DNA from: Arthrobacter sp. RIT-PI-e
Lineage (GTDB): Bacteria > Actinomycetota > Actinomycetes > Actinomycetales > Micrococcaceae
NCBI RefSeq assembly: GCF_001187915.1
Contig: NZ_LGIU01000058.1
Location: 1-64,000, forward strand
DNA: 64,000 bases
Reading direction: 5' to 3'
The notes beneath the pieces were generated by a model that was given only the letters and a program-made list of their open reading frames with translations, made no database searches and was not told where the DNA came from. A program made the position numbers and the translations under genes. Shown here piece after piece: positions 50,104 to 58,980 of this stretch; the stretch's first letter is position 1; every line of letters begins with the position of its first letter.

Positions 50104-50729
50104 CGTGCACCCCCGCCGAACGTGCCGGATCGGGCGCCGCCGGTCCGGCGGGTCGCGTCCTGCGCGGCCCCGGTCTGCGCGATGAAGCTCGAGCCGAGCG
50201 AGCGGGAGCGCTGCACGGCGGTGCGGCTGGCCACCCGGCTGTACTCCGTGCTGCGGATGGCCCGTAGCGCGTTCCTGCGGTCCTCCCCCTCGAGGCGCTC
50301 GAGGTACAGCATCCCGCGGAGGTGGTCGGTCTCGTGCTGGAGGGCGCGCGCCAGCATGCCGGTCCCCTCCACCACCACGGTCTCCCCGGCGGCGTCCCGT
50401 CCCGTGACGCGGGCCCAGTCGGCACGGGCCACGTAGCTGCCGAGCCCGGGGACGGACAGGCAGCCCTCGACGTCGGACTCCGCCTGCAACGGCCCGTCGG
50501 TCTCGAGGACCGGGTTGACCACGTGGCCCTCTGCGCCGTCCACGCGGTAGGTGAAGACCTGCAGGCCGATCCCCACCTGGGGTGCGGCGAGCCCGGCACC
50601 CTGGACATCGATCATGGTCTCGGTCATGTCCGCGACGAGCCGGGCCAGGTCGGGGCCGAACTCGGTGACCTCCGCCGCCGGTGTGCGGAGGATCGGATCG
50701 CCGATCATGCGGATACTCAGGACGGCCAT
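50100..50729 (-). CDS. def: peptide deformylase
   Basis: A 209-residue metalloprotease that removes the N-terminal formyl group from new proteins. All three motifs are intact: GAGLAAPQVG (about residue 45), EGCLSVPG with the metal cysteine, and QHETDHLRG with the two histidines and catalytic Glu. The C-terminal 40 residues are polar beyond the domain. First gene of def-fmt-rsmB. Confidence 0.97.
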   Translation of the reverse strand: MAVLSIRMIGDPILRTPAAEVTEFGPDLARLVADMTETMIDVQGAGLAAPQVGIGLQVFTYRVDGAEGHVVNPVLETDGPLQAESDVEGCLSVPGLGSYVARADWARVTGRDAAGETVVVEGTGMLARALQHETDHLRGMLYLERLEGEDRRNALRAIRSTEYSRVASRTAVQRSRSLGSSFIAQTGAAQDATRRTGGARSGTFGGGAR

Positions 50730-50858
50730 CTGTGCTCTGTTCCTCGCTTCGGTACGCGGTACGCCCGCGATCGGGCTGGTGCCGCGGGGCCCCCGCCAAT
50801 GGTAGTGCTGTGCGTCGCCGCCGCCGTAGCCGGGCGGTGGCCGCGCCTGCGCACCGGG

Positions 50859-51710
50859 TCAGGCGGCAGGAGCCGGCGGTGGCCCGATCGGCAGGAGCGC
50901 CCTCCCGGCCTCCTCGGCCTGCAGCCCGGCCTCCCAGGCACGCCGCAGGGCGCAGAAGCGGAACCAGTGGTCCTTGAGCACCTCGGGGTTGGCCCGCATG
51001 GCCCGCACCTCCGTCTGCCCCACCGCCACGCCGAGCAGCAGTGGCTGGTCACCGTGGGCCCAGGGCTGCCAGGTGCCGCTTGCCGCGTCCACGAGGGACT
51101 CCTCCGCCTTCATGCCCGCCACGAGCTGCATGACCACCTTGTCGTCCAGCGCCTTCACGAAACCGTCGCGGTCGGTGTTCTTGGTCTTGTAGTCGATCAG
51201 GCAGGTACGCCCCCCGATCGTGGCCACGAGGTCCAGTGTCCCCGCGTAGCCCAGCGTGGCGTTCCAGACCGTGATCTCGGGTTCCACGGGCCGCACGTCG
51301 TACAGCTCCCACCACTCGTCGAAGCGCTCCGCGAAGGCCACCTCGCCGTGCTGCTCCAGGTCCGTGCGGGCGGCGTCCACCTCCTCCTCGCGCCCCAGGA
51401 CACGCAGGGCCACCTGCTCGCAGTAGTGGTGGACGCGCGTGCCACGCTCGGCGGCGTCGTTCCGGTACCGTTCCGCGGCAGCTGCCGCCTCCTTGACCGC
51501 GGAGCGCATCTCGGCGGGCTTGCCGAGCGCCGCGGGCAGACGCGGGTCCCGGGACAGGGCGGTGGCCGCCATGTGCCCGAACCACCCTCCGAGGGAGCTC
51601 GGCAGCTGGGAGATCACGGTGGTGATGGACGGTACGGACGGCTGGTCCGCGGTGGAACGGGAGTACATCCTGCCGTGGGGCGTGGCGTGGGCCAGGAGCG
51701 GGGCGGTCAT
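50859..51710 (-). CDS. PD-(D/E)XK nuclease-family protein
   Basis: A 283-residue protein with a RecB/Cas4-style nuclease core: GTRVHHYCEQVA (His-containing helix, about residue 93), ITVWNATLGYAGTLDLVATIGGRTCLIDYKTKN with G-T-L-D and D-Y-K-T-K as the catalytic acid-lysine set at about residues 155-180, and a C-terminal helix with Q in VVMQLVAGM. Such stand-alone proteins are common next to def/tRNA loci in Micrococcales; substrate unknown. Probably its own transcript (129 bp after def start). Confidence 0.75.
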   Translation of the reverse strand: MTAPLLAHATPHGRMYSRSTADQPSVPSITTVISQLPSSLGGWFGHMAATALSRDPRLPAALGKPAEMRSAVKEAAAAAERYRNDAAERGTRVHHYCEQVALRVLGREEEVDAARTDLEQHGEVAFAERFDEWWELYDVRPVEPEITVWNATLGYAGTLDLVATIGGRTCLIDYKTKNTDRDGFVKALDDKVVMQLVAGMKAEESLVDAASGTWQPWAHGDQPLLLGVAVGQTEVRAMRANPEVLKDHWFRFCALRRAWEAGLQAEEAGRALLPIGPPPAPAA

Positions 51711-51766
51711 GTCCCCAGTCTGTCAGCAGGCGCCCACAACCGGAGGACACGGATGCTCCGCGCTGA

Positions 51767-51794
51767 TTGGACGCGGCCGGGAACGTCCTATAGA
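51767..51794 (+). promoter_or_regulatory. sigma-A type promoter of the tRNA cluster
   Basis: The -35 box TTGGAC (51767-51772) and -10 box TATAGA (51789-51794) are separated by 16 bp and lie about 75 bp before the first tRNA. It is one of the clearest promoter-like sequences in the window and agrees with the high expression expected of tRNAs. Confidence 0.75.
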
Positions 51795-51871
51795 GTCTTC
51801 TCTCGTTGGAAAACGAAGAAACACCGCCGAAAGCACAGGCTTGAACGCGGATTTCCGGTCCTTTTCCCTCT

Positions 51872-51945
51872 GCGGACGTAGCTCAGCTGGCTAGAGCACC
51901 ACCTTGCCAAGGTGGATGTCGCGGGTTCGAATCCCGTCGTCCGCT
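51872..51945 (+). tRNA. tRNA-Gly (GCC)
   Basis: The 74-base cloverleaf has a seven-pair acceptor stem GCGGACG/CGTCCGC, anticodon arm CCACCTTGCCAAGGTGG with GCC anticodon, and TTCGAAT T-loop. No CCA is encoded. An identical second copy is at 52196-52269. Confidence 0.97.
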
Positions 51946-51997
51946 CGCAAGTCACTGCAAGGCCGGATCTTGTCCGGTGGCCGGGTCCCCCGGTCTC

Positions 51998-52068
51998 GGT
52001 GGGGTGGCCGAGAGGCGAGGCAGCGGCCTGCAAAGCCGTATACGCGGGTTCGAATCCCGTCCCCACCT
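51998..52068 (+). tRNA. tRNA-Cys (GCA)
   Basis: The 71-base gene has acceptor stem GGTGGGG/CCCCACC, anticodon stem-loop around CTGCAAA with GCA anticodon and T-arm GCGGGTTCGAATCCCGT. No encoded CCA. It follows the first tRNA-Gly by 52 bp. Confidence 0.96.
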
Positions 52069-52094
52069 CGTTGCAGGACGAGCACCATGAGAAT

Positions 52095-52166
52095 GGGCGA
52101 TTGGCGCAGCGGTAGCGCGCTTCCCTGACACGGAAGAGGTCACTGGTTCGATCCCAGTATCGCCCA
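52095..52166 (+). tRNA. tRNA-Val (GAC)
   Basis: The 72-base gene has acceptor stem GGGCGAT/ATCGCCC, anticodon stem-loop CTTCCCTGACACGGAAG with GAC anticodon and T-arm ACTGGTTCGATCCCAGT. Followed within 6 bp by a terminator hairpin. Confidence 0.96.
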
Positions 52167-52171
52167 CGAAG

Positions 52172-52195
52172 GCGCCCCCACGGGGGCGCTTTTTT
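52172..52195 (+). terminator. intrinsic terminator after tRNA-Val
   Basis: A GCGCCCCC/GGGGGCGC hairpin (52172-52189) is followed by six T residues (52190-52195), the only textbook Rho-independent terminator in the window. The next tRNA-Gly begins at the very next base. Confidence 0.92.
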
Positions 52196-52269
52196 GCGGA
52201 CGTAGCTCAGCTGGCTAGAGCACCACCTTGCCAAGGTGGATGTCGCGGGTTCGAATCCCGTCGTCCGCT
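52196..52269 (+). tRNA. tRNA-Gly (GCC), second identical copy
   Basis: Base-for-base identical to 51872-51945. It starts immediately after the T-run of the preceding terminator, with no room for a promoter between. It must be made by read-through or from a promoter within the tRNA-Val/terminator sequence. Two hairpins follow it. Confidence 0.97.
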
Positions 52270-52289
52270 CTCAGGCCGGTCTTCGGCCG

Positions 52290-52322
52290 ATGCCCGGTCC
52301 TGGCGAGGACCGGGCATTTCTT
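52290..52322 (+). terminator. terminator after the second tRNA-Gly
   Basis: Twelve-base arms from ATGCCCGG (52290-52301) and CCGGGCAT (52306-52317) around GGCG, followed by TTCTTGT. It ends the tRNA cluster. Confidence 0.85.
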
Positions 52323-52494
52323 GTCTCCGCCCGCACGGGGGTCCGGTCCCGGCCGTGTCGGCGTCCGCCACGAACGGCCCCCTTCCGTTCCCGGCACGAT
52401 GACCCCGGTCCGTCCCGGTGCGCCCCTCCTGAATCGGGCCTATGCTGACGGGAGCGGAAACGGATGGCGTTTCCAGGACCGGAAGGAGGTATCC

Positions 52495-52746
52495 GTGGGT
52501 TTGTTGGACGGGCTCAAGGGTAAGGCCGGCTCTCTCGCAGGGAAGGCCACCAGCTTGATCGGCGAGAACTCCGACAAGGTGAAGGACGGCATCGGGAAGG
52601 CCGGCGACTTCGTCGACGGCAGGACCCAGGGCAAGTACTCACGCCACATCGACGGGATGCAGTCGAAGGCTTCCGAGATGGTCGATTCGCTGGACAAGAA
52701 GGACGGCAAGGGCTCCGACGGCCCGACCCCGCCGCCGGCCGGCTGA
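52495..52746 (+). CDS. MT0933/Rv0909-type antitoxin-like small protein
   Basis: GTG 52495 sits behind a perfect GGAAGGAGGT site. The 83-residue product, MGLLDGLKGKAGSLAGKATSLIGENSDKVKDGIGKAGDFVDGRTQGKYSRHIDG and a lysine/aspartate-rich tail, is the amphipathic helical family annotated as antitoxin after mycobacterial MT0933/Rv0909. In mycobacteria a toxin gene is adjacent; none is here, so the antitoxin label is doubtful. It stands alone between the tRNAs and the convergent zapE. Confidence 0.7.
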   Translation: MGLLDGLKGKAGSLAGKATSLIGENSDKVKDGIGKAGDFVDGRTQGKYSRHIDGMQSKASEMVDSLDKKDGKGSDGPTPPPAG

Positions 52747-52830
52747 CACCGGCCCGACGACGAGGAGGCGCCGGTCCTGCTGTGAGGCGGCACCGGCGCC
52801 TCCTGCTCTCCTCGGCGGGATCCCTGCGAC

Positions 52831-53865
52831 CTACGCGGTGGTTTCGCTCCCCTGCCGCGCCAGGGCCGTGAGCCTTGACACCGCGCGGTAGTACTTCTTC
52901 ATGTACCCGCCGTTCATCATCTCCTCGGTGAACAGGTGGTCGAACGTGGTCCCGCTGGCCATGATCGGGACGTCGCGGTCGTACAGGCGGTCCGCCAGCA
53001 CCACGAAGCGCAGCGCCACCGACTGCTCGGTGATCGTCTCCACCCCGTGCCAGGCCACGGCGTCGACGCCGTCCAGCAGCTGCCGGTACCTGCTGGGGTG
53101 CACGTCGCCGAGATGACGCACCAGGTCCAGGAACCGGTCCTCGGCCAGCACCCCGCCGGAGTAGGCGGCGATCCGCTCCTGCAGCGCGGCGTCGTCGAGA
53201 GCGGCGGGCGCCTCGGGCAGCCCCCGGTGCCGGAAGTCCTCGCCGTCGATCCTGGACACCTCGAACTGGTCCGCGAGGACCTGGATCTCGCGCTGGAAGT
53301 CCTGCGCGGCGAACCTGCCGTCGCCGAGCGAACCGGGCAGCGTGTTCGACGTCGCGGCGAGCTTCACCCCGGCATCGGCGAGTTCACGCATGAGGCGCGA
53401 CATCAGCACGGTGTCGCCGGGATCGTCGAGCTCGAACTCGTCGATGCACACCAGGCTGTACCCGCTGAGGGCCTCCACGGTCTTCCGGAACGTCAGGGCC
53501 CCCACGAGGTTGGTGTACTCGACGAACGTCCCGAAGGCCTTCTGCCCCGAGGACGCGTGCCACAGCGACGCCAGGAGGTGGGTCTTGCCCACACCGAACC
53601 CGCCGTCGAGGTAGATGCCCGCGGGGGCGTCCGACTTCTTGGCACCACCGAAGAACCTGCGGAACCCCGAGGGTTCCGGCCGGTCCACCGAGGTGGCGAA
53701 CTCGCGGAGCTTCGTCACGGCGGCGGCCTGCGAGGGCTGCTGCGGATCCGGCCGGTAGGAGTCGAAGGACACCTCACCGAAGCGCGGCGACGGGTAGAAC
53801 CCTCCCAGCAGTTCGTCGACGGAGACCTTGGGTGAACGCTCGATGAGGTGTTCGATGGCTGGCAC
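52831..53865 (-). CDS. zapE: cell division protein ZapE (AFG1-like ATPase)
   Basis: A 344-residue P-loop ATPase. Walker A is [21 protein letters not shown] (about residue 80), Walker [15 protein letters not shown], sensor ATSNTLP, and the AFG1 family marks [11 protein letters not shown] and HFTxLF-like [10 protein letters not shown] are seen. In E. coli ZapE destabilises FtsZ polymers under stress. GTG 53865 fits relatives ([12 protein letters not shown]). The frame is open 142 codons upstream into the divergent sseA and is not used. A 220-bp gap divides the two genes. Confidence 0.92.
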   Translation of the reverse strand: MPAIEHLIERSPKVSVDELLGGFYPSPRFGEVSFDSYRPDPQQPSQAAAVTKLREFATSVDRPEPSGFRRFFGGAKKSDAPAGIYLDGGFGVGKTHLLASLWHASSGQKAFGTFVEYTNLVGALTFRKTVEALSGYSLVCIDEFELDDPGDTVLMSRLMRELADAGVKLAATSNTLPGSLGDGRFAAQDFQREIQVLADQFEVSRIDGEDFRHRGLPEAPAALDDAALQERIAAYSGGVLAEDRFLDLVRHLGDVHPSRYRQLLDGVDAVAWHGVETITEQSVALRFVVLADRLYDRDVPIMASGTTFDHLFTEEMMNGGYMKKYYRAVSRLTALARQGSETTA

Positions 53866-54085
53866 GGATCCGGACCGCTTTCTCTCTGCGAGGGTGTCAG
53901 CCGCCCGCGTCCCACGGGTGGCGGCTCTGCAACGCAACAGTACGGCAACGCCGCCCGGTGCCCTCCGCCGCGTCCGCGCTCCTACCGCGAACCCGGGCGC
54001 CGGAAGCATTCCGCACACCGCGTGGTTAGGCTGGATGGAACCCCGTGCACCCTCGAAGGTGCAGCACGCTACCCGAAAGGCCGCA

Positions 54086-54994
54086 ATGACCCTGGGACCA
54101 GACACGCAGGACAAGTTCTCCGAGTACGCCCACCCCGAGCGGCTCGTCTCCACCGGGTGGTTGTCCGAGCACCTCGGAACCGACGGACTGGTGGTCGTGG
54201 AGTCCGACGAGGACGTCCTGCTGTACGAGACGGGGCACGTCCCCGGCTCGGTGAAGATCGACTGGCACACCGAGCTCAACGACGAGGTCACCCGTGACTA
54301 CGTGGACGGCGAGGGTTTCGCCCGGCTCATGGCGAGCAAGGGGATCTCGCGGGACTCCACCGTGGTGATCTACGGCGACAAGAGCAACTGGTGGGCCGCC
54401 TACGCCCTCTGGGTGTTCACCCTCTTCGGGCACGAGGACGTCCGGCTCCTCGACGGCGGCCGTGACCTCTGGGTGGCCGAGGGCCGGGACCTCACCACCG
54501 ACAAGCCCGAGGTCACCGCGACCGACTACCCCGTGGTGGAGCGCGACGACGCCCCGATCCGTGCCTACCTCGGCGACGTGCTCGAGCACCTGGGCAAGCC
54601 GCTCATCGACGTCCGCTCGGGTGACGAGTACACCGGTGCCCGCACCACCATGCCCGCCTACCCCGAGGAGGGTGCACTGCGTGGCGGCCACATCCCCACC
54701 GCGGCGTCGGTCCCGTGGGCCCGTGCCGCTGCGGAGGACGGCACATTCCGCACGCGGGCGGAGCTGGACGCCGTCTACCGGGACGAGGCCGGGCTGAAGG
54801 ACGGCGACGACGTCGTGGCCTACTGCCGGATCGGCGAGCGCTCCAGCCACACCTGGTTCGTGCTCAGGCACCTGCTCGGCTTCGAGAACGTGCGCAACTA
54901 CGACGGCTCCTGGACCGAGTGGGGCAACGCCGTGCGCGTGCCGATCGTCCGCGGTACCGAGCCGGGCGAGGCCCCCGCGGGGGCACGCCGGTGA
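54086..54994 (+). CDS. sseA: thiosulfate sulfurtransferase (rhodanese)
   Basis: A 302-residue enzyme of two rhodanese domains; the first lacks the active cysteine ([16 protein letters not shown]) and the second carries it in [15 protein letters not shown] at about residue 246. [11 protein letters not shown] and [12 protein letters not shown] are domain marks. It moves sulfane sulfur from thiosulfate to acceptors. The stop overlaps the sufE GTG as GTGA, so both act together in sulfur transfer. ATG 54086 has an AAAGG site. Confidence 0.95.
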   Translation: MTLGPDTQDKFSEYAHPERLVSTGWLSEHLGTDGLVVVESDEDVLLYETGHVPGSVKIDWHTELNDEVTRDYVDGEGFARLMASKGISRDSTVVIYGDKSNWWAAYALWVFTLFGHEDVRLLDGGRDLWVAEGRDLTTDKPEVTATDYPVVERDDAPIRAYLGDVLEHLGKPLIDVRSGDEYTGARTTMPAYPEEGALRGGHIPTAASVPWARAAAEDGTFRTRAELDAVYRDEAGLKDGDDVVAYCRIGERSSHTWFVLRHLLGFENVRNYDGSWTEWGNAVRVPIVRGTEPGEAPAGARR

Positions 54995-55431
54995 GCGCGG
55001 GCCCCGTCCCCGCCAAGCTCGCCGAGATCATCGACGACTTCCAGGACCTCTCCGAACCGGACCGGCTGCAGCTGCTGCTCGACTTCTCCCGCGGGTTGCC
55101 CGAGCTCCCCGAGCGGTACACGGCCCACCCGGAACTGCTGGAGCAGGTCGTCGAGTGCCAGAGCCCGCTGTTCCTGACCATGGAGATCGGGGACGCCCCG
55201 GAGCACCGCGTGCACCTGTTCTTCTCCGCCCCGCCGGAGGCGCCGACCACACGCGGGTTCGCCGGGGTGCTCCTCGAGGGGCTCGACGGACTGACCGCCG
55301 AGGAGGTCCTCTCGGTACCCGACGACGTCCCGGACCGGTTGGGCCTCACCCGCGCGATCACCCCGCTGCGGATGCGCGGCATGACCGCGATGCTGGGACG
55401 GGTGAAGCGGAAGATCAGGGAAGCCCGCTGA
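54991..55431 (+). CDS. sufE: SufE-family sulfur acceptor
   Basis: A 146-residue protein with the SufE core: [35 protein letters not shown], the active Cys in [15 protein letters not shown] (about residue 52), and the [24 protein letters not shown] helix pair. It accepts persulfide sulfur. Coupled to sseA. The last 17 bp overlap the 3' end of a convergent hydrolase gene. Confidence 0.93.
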   Translation: MSAGPVPAKLAEIIDDFQDLSEPDRLQLLLDFSRGLPELPERYTAHPELLEQVVECQSPLFLTMEIGDAPEHRVHLFFSAPPEAPTTRGFAGVLLEGLDGLTAEEVLSVPDDVPDRLGLTRAITPLRMRGMTAMLGRVKRKIREAR

Positions 55432-56683
55432 CCTCCTGGTCGGGCATCCTCCCGCCGGGAAGGGTGCGACCGAACAGGATCCTCCCCAGCCACTGCTCCA
55501 CCACGGACTCCCAGCGCTCCGGGTCCACGTTCCACTCCTTCGTGTGCCGGGCGCGGTGGAAGCGCTCGAGCGTGACGAAGGACGGGTTCTTCGCGGCGAG
55601 CGCGGCGGACGGGCCGATGGGGACGAACTCGTCGTCCTCGCTGTGGAGGACCAGCGTGGGCAGCGTGAGCTGCTCGGCCCGCGCGATCCAGTCCATGCTC
55701 CGCAGGTCCAGGGGGGCGGCCAGGCCGGTGATCCGGCGTGCACGCGAGCTGGCGAGCAGGTACTGACCCAGCCTGCCCACGGAGGCCGGGATGCGGTTCA
55801 GCTGCGCGTGGTGGGCGAGCACCTCGATCCAGTTGACCACCGGGCCGTCGAGCACCAGGGCGGTGATACGACGGCGGTGCCGCGAGAGGTCCGCGGTGCG
55901 CAGCACGATCGCGCCGCCCATCGACCAGCCGAACAGGACCACCTCGCGCGCGCCGCGGGCCACGGCGAAGTCGATGGCGGCGTCGACGTCGTGCCACTCG
56001 GTCATGCCGAGGCCGTACCGGCCGTCGGGGGCGGAGGGCGCCTCGCCGTCGTTCCGGTAGGACACCACGAGGCTCGTCAGGCCGAGTCTGCGGGCCAGGG
56101 GGAGCGCGCGGACCGTCTCGGCGCGCGACGCACCGCGTCCGTGCACCATGATGGCCCACGTGGAGGCGGGGGCGTCCGCACGGACCAGCCAGGCGGGGGC
56201 CGAGCCACCCTCCACCGGGATCTGCACCTCCTCCTCGGGCAGGCCCAGCGCAGCCGGTGCGGGGAACACCGCGCCGCTCCACCAGCCGCGGGTGGCCGTG
56301 GCGAGATCCCCCGCGTACACCTGCTCCACCTCACGCTCCACAGTCCCCTCACGCGGCACGTAGGAGCGGATCATCCCGATGCGGGCGTGCCCGGTGCCCT
56401 GCCGGAAGTACAGGCTGTAGGTGCCCTCCACGGTGGTGTCCTCGGTGGCGGGGAGGATCACGGACTGCCGGCCCGGGGAGCCCACGACAGCGAGGATGTC
56501 CAGGTTCTCCTCACGACTGCGGGCAGGGGTGACGATCTGCCGTGCGAAGTACACCGCCAGCCCCGACACCACACCGGCGGCCGAGGAGGCCAGTGCGGCC
56601 CCCGTCCCCACTCCGAGGAGCGTCCATCTCAACCAGGGCGCACTGCTCCGTCGCGCTGCGGCCTGTGACCTCGTCGATGCCAT
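55415..56683 (-). CDS. membrane-anchored alpha/beta hydrolase (BAAT/peptidase S9-like)
   Basis: A 422-residue protein with one N-terminal membrane helix (LLGVGTGAALASSAAGVVSGLAVYFARQ), a beta-rich 120-residue middle part and a C-terminal hydrolase: IMVHGRGASRAET (oxyanion), Ser in LFGWSMGGAIVL (about residue 273), Asp in LVLHSEDDEFVPIG and His in RARHTKEW. ATG 56683 has TGGAGGC. Substrate unknown; the outward or inward orientation of the domain is not clear. It converges with sufE and overlaps its end by 17 bp. Confidence 0.85.
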   Translation of the reverse strand: MASTRSQAAARRSSAPWLRWTLLGVGTGAALASSAAGVVSGLAVYFARQIVTPARSREENLDILAVVGSPGRQSVILPATEDTTVEGTYSLYFRQGTGHARIGMIRSYVPREGTVEREVEQVYAGDLATATRGWWSGAVFPAPAALGLPEEEVQIPVEGGSAPAWLVRADAPASTWAIMVHGRGASRAETVRALPLARRLGLTSLVVSYRNDGEAPSAPDGRYGLGMTEWHDVDAAIDFAVARGAREVVLFGWSMGGAIVLRTADLSRHRRRITALVLDGPVVNWIEVLAHHAQLNRIPASVGRLGQYLLASSRARRITGLAAPLDLRSMDWIARAEQLTLPTLVLHSEDDEFVPIGPSAALAAKNPSFVTLERFHRARHTKEWNVDPERWESVVEQWLGRILFGRTLPGGRMPDQEVSGLP

Positions 56684-56786
56684 GCCTCCATTTCTACCCT
56701 GCCGCCCCTGCCCCGTCGATTCGCCGGGCGGTGCAGGCCACGAGGGGATGTCCTGCGGCGGGGGGGGCCCGCCGGACAGGGGCGCC

Positions 56787-57269
56787 ATGACCCAAACAAT
56801 CCTGGTGCTGACCGAGGAAGCCCTGACCCCGCCGGACCTGGCGAACCTGCGGACGCTGCAGGGCGAGGAGCCCGCGGAGTTCGTGGTGCTGATCCCCGAG
56901 GACCGCGACGAGTCCGTGCTCGGCCAGTTCTTCCACCATCTGAGCCTGCTCGAGGTGGGCGACGCGTTCCGCTCGCTCTCGGCGGACGGGCGCGACGACG
57001 AGGTGTCGGCGCAGTCCGCCCTCGAGGAATCGTTCGGCCTCCTGCGGGCCGAGGGTTTCTCCGCCCGCGGTCGCACCACCACCGGGAACCCCGTGGACGC
57101 CCTCGTGCAGGAGGCCGCGGACAGCGGGGCGGCGCAGGCGGTGGTGATCACCCGGCCCCGCGCCGTCGCGGACACCCTCCACACCGACTGGGCCAACAGG
57201 GCGCAGGACAAGCTCGGGATCGCCGTCCTGCATCTCTACTCCGGGTCGGGATTTATCGGCGACTCGTAG
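56787..57269 (+). CDS. universal-stress-like protein
   Basis: A 160-residue protein beginning TQTILVLTEEALTPPDL and ending with DSGAAQAVVITRPRAVADTLHTDWANRAQDKLGIAVLHLYSG. The alternating alpha/beta pattern fits a Usp/HUP fold without a clear ATP-binding GxxGxxxS. Orthologues often lie near msrB in this lineage. The ATG follows a G-run tract; function unknown. Confidence 0.7.
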   Translation: MTQTILVLTEEALTPPDLANLRTLQGEEPAEFVVLIPEDRDESVLGQFFHHLSLLEVGDAFRSLSADGRDDEVSAQSALEESFGLLRAEGFSARGRTTTGNPVDALVQEAADSGAAQAVVITRPRAVADTLHTDWANRAQDKLGIAVLHLYSGSGFIGDS

Positions 57270-57283
57270 GCGTTGTGCCCTGC

Positions 57284-57709
57284 ATGACTACCGAACACGA
57301 CACCCATCGGCCAGAGATCGAGAAGTCGGACGAGCAGTGGCGGCAGGAGCTGACTCCGCAGGAGTACCAGGTGCTGCGCCAGGCGGGTACCGAGCGCCCC
57401 TACACGGGCGAGTACTACGACGCGAAGACCGCGGGCACGTACGAGTGCAGGGCGTGCGGCGCCGAACTGTTCACGAGCAACGAGAAGTTCGACTCGCACT
57501 GCGGCTGGCCCTCCTTCTGGGCGCCGCTCGCCGAGGGGAAGGTGCGCTACCTGCACGACCGCTCCCTGGGCATGGAGCGGATCGAGGTGCGGTGCTCGCG
57601 GTGCGATTCGCACCTGGGGCACCTGTTCAAGGGTGAGGGGTTCGACACCCCGACCGATCAGCGGTTCTGCATCAACTCCATCTCCATGAAGCTCGTCCCC
57701 AGCGAGTAG
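57284..57709 (+). CDS. msrB: peptide-methionine (R)-S-oxide reductase
   Basis: A 141-residue repair enzyme for methionine-R-sulfoxide. Zinc cysteines CRAC and CSRC, the substrate motif HCGWPSFWAP and the catalytic Cys in RFCINSISMKL (about residue 131) are all present. ATG 57284 lies 14 bp after the USP-like gene; GTG 57275 is an alternative. Probably co-transcribed with the USP-like gene. Confidence 0.97.
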   Translation: MTTEHDTHRPEIEKSDEQWRQELTPQEYQVLRQAGTERPYTGEYYDAKTAGTYECRACGAELFTSNEKFDSHCGWPSFWAPLAEGKVRYLHDRSLGMERIEVRCSRCDSHLGHLFKGEGFDTPTDQRFCINSISMKLVPSE

Positions 57710-57720
57710 ACGGGGAACGC

Positions 57721-57759
57721 GGACGGGACCGGCCACGCTCGTGGCCGGTCCCGTCGTCC
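57721..57759. terminator. hairpin terminator after msrB
   Basis: A 15-bp perfect stem (57722-57736 with 57741-57755) around GCTC, beginning 12 bp after the msrB stop. No T-run follows. Confidence 0.8.
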
Positions 57760-57827
57760 TGTCCGCAGGTTCTCCGTGGACGGCGGTCGTGGACCCCGTC
57801 CCGTACCGGCTCGGGGATAATGGACCG

Positions 57828-58898
57828 GTGACCGACACCTTGATGACAGCCGCCTCCCTGCACGACCGGACCAAGCGGAGCTTCGCCTCCGACAACTACT
57901 CGGGGGTGCACCCCGAGGTCCTCACCGCCCTCGCCGCCGCCAACGAGGGGCACCAGGGGGCCTACGGTGACGACCAGTACACGGCGCGCCTGCAGGAGGT
58001 GATGGAGGGCCACTTCGGTGAGGGCATCTCGATCTTCCCGGTGTTCAACGGAACCGGGGCGAACGTGCTCTCCCTGCAGTCCCTGCTCCCCCGCTGGGGT
58101 GCGGTGATCTGCCCGCACACCGCGCACATCAACGTGGACGAGAACGCCGCGCCCGAGCGCGTCGGTGGCATCAAGCTGCTGAGTGTGCCCACACCCGACG
58201 GCAAACTCACCCCCGAGCTGATCGACCGGGAGGCGTGGGGCTGGGGCGACCAGCACCGTGCACAGCCCCTGGCGGTGTCCATCACGCAGACCACCGAACT
58301 CGGCACGCTGTACTCGATCGCGGAGATCAAGGCCATCGCGGACCACTGCCACGTCCGCGGCATGAGCGTGCACATGGACGGTGCGCGGATTGCGAACGCC
58401 GCCGCCGCTCTCGGCGAGCCCCTGCGGGCGTTCACCCGCGACGCCGGCGTGGACATCCTCTCCTTCGGCGGCACCAAGAACGGCCTGATGTTCGGTGAGT
58501 GCATCGTGGTGCTGAACCAGGAGGCGGCCACCGGGCTCGACTACCTCCGGAAGCTCAACATGCAGCTGGCGTCGAAGATGCGTTTCCTCTCCGCCCAGTT
58601 GATCGCCCTCCTCGAGGGCGACCTCTGGCTCAGCTCCGCGCAGCACGCCAACGCGATGGCGGCCCGGCTCACCGAGGGGGCCCGCGGGATCAAGGGTGTG
58701 ACGCTGACCCAGGAGACCCGGGCCAACGCCGTCTTCGCGATCCTGCCCGAGGGCTCCGCCGAGAGGATCCGGGAGAGCTTCCGGTTCTACGACTGGGACC
58801 AGGCCACCGGGGAGGTCCGCTGGATGTGCTCCTTCGACACCACGGAGGAGGACGTGGACGCCTTCCTCGAGGCCATCCGGCGCGAGGTCGCCGCCTGA
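57828..58898 (+). CDS. ltaE: low-specificity L-threonine aldolase
   Basis: A 356-residue fold-type I PLP enzyme splitting threonine and allo-threonine to glycine and acetaldehyde. FASDNYSGVHPEVLTAL opens the domain, HMDGARIANAAAALG holds the Asp/Arg pair and Lys in SFGGTKNGLMFGE (about residue 213) binds PLP. GTG 57828 is used; ATG 57843 is an alternative. Between msrB terminator and DUF3000. Confidence 0.93.
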   Translation: MTDTLMTAASLHDRTKRSFASDNYSGVHPEVLTALAAANEGHQGAYGDDQYTARLQEVMEGHFGEGISIFPVFNGTGANVLSLQSLLPRWGAVICPHTAHINVDENAAPERVGGIKLLSVPTPDGKLTPELIDREAWGWGDQHRAQPLAVSITQTTELGTLYSIAEIKAIADHCHVRGMSVHMDGARIANAAAALGEPLRAFTRDAGVDILSFGGTKNGLMFGECIVVLNQEAATGLDYLRKLNMQLASKMRFLSAQLIALLEGDLWLSSAQHANAMAARLTEGARGIKGVTLTQETRANAVFAILPEGSAERIRESFRFYDWDQATGEVRWMCSFDTTEEDVDAFLEAIRREVAA

Positions 58899-58980
58899 TC
58901 CGCTGTCCGCGGGCGGTATCGGATCCGGCCGGGCGGCGCGTCGCCGCGGATATCGCCCGCCCAGGGCGTAGCCTGCGGAG

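Noticed and set aside
52228-52448. Open frames over the tRNA cluster
   Set aside because: They read through tRNA genes and terminators; their similarity to each other merely reflects the duplicated tRNA-Gly.
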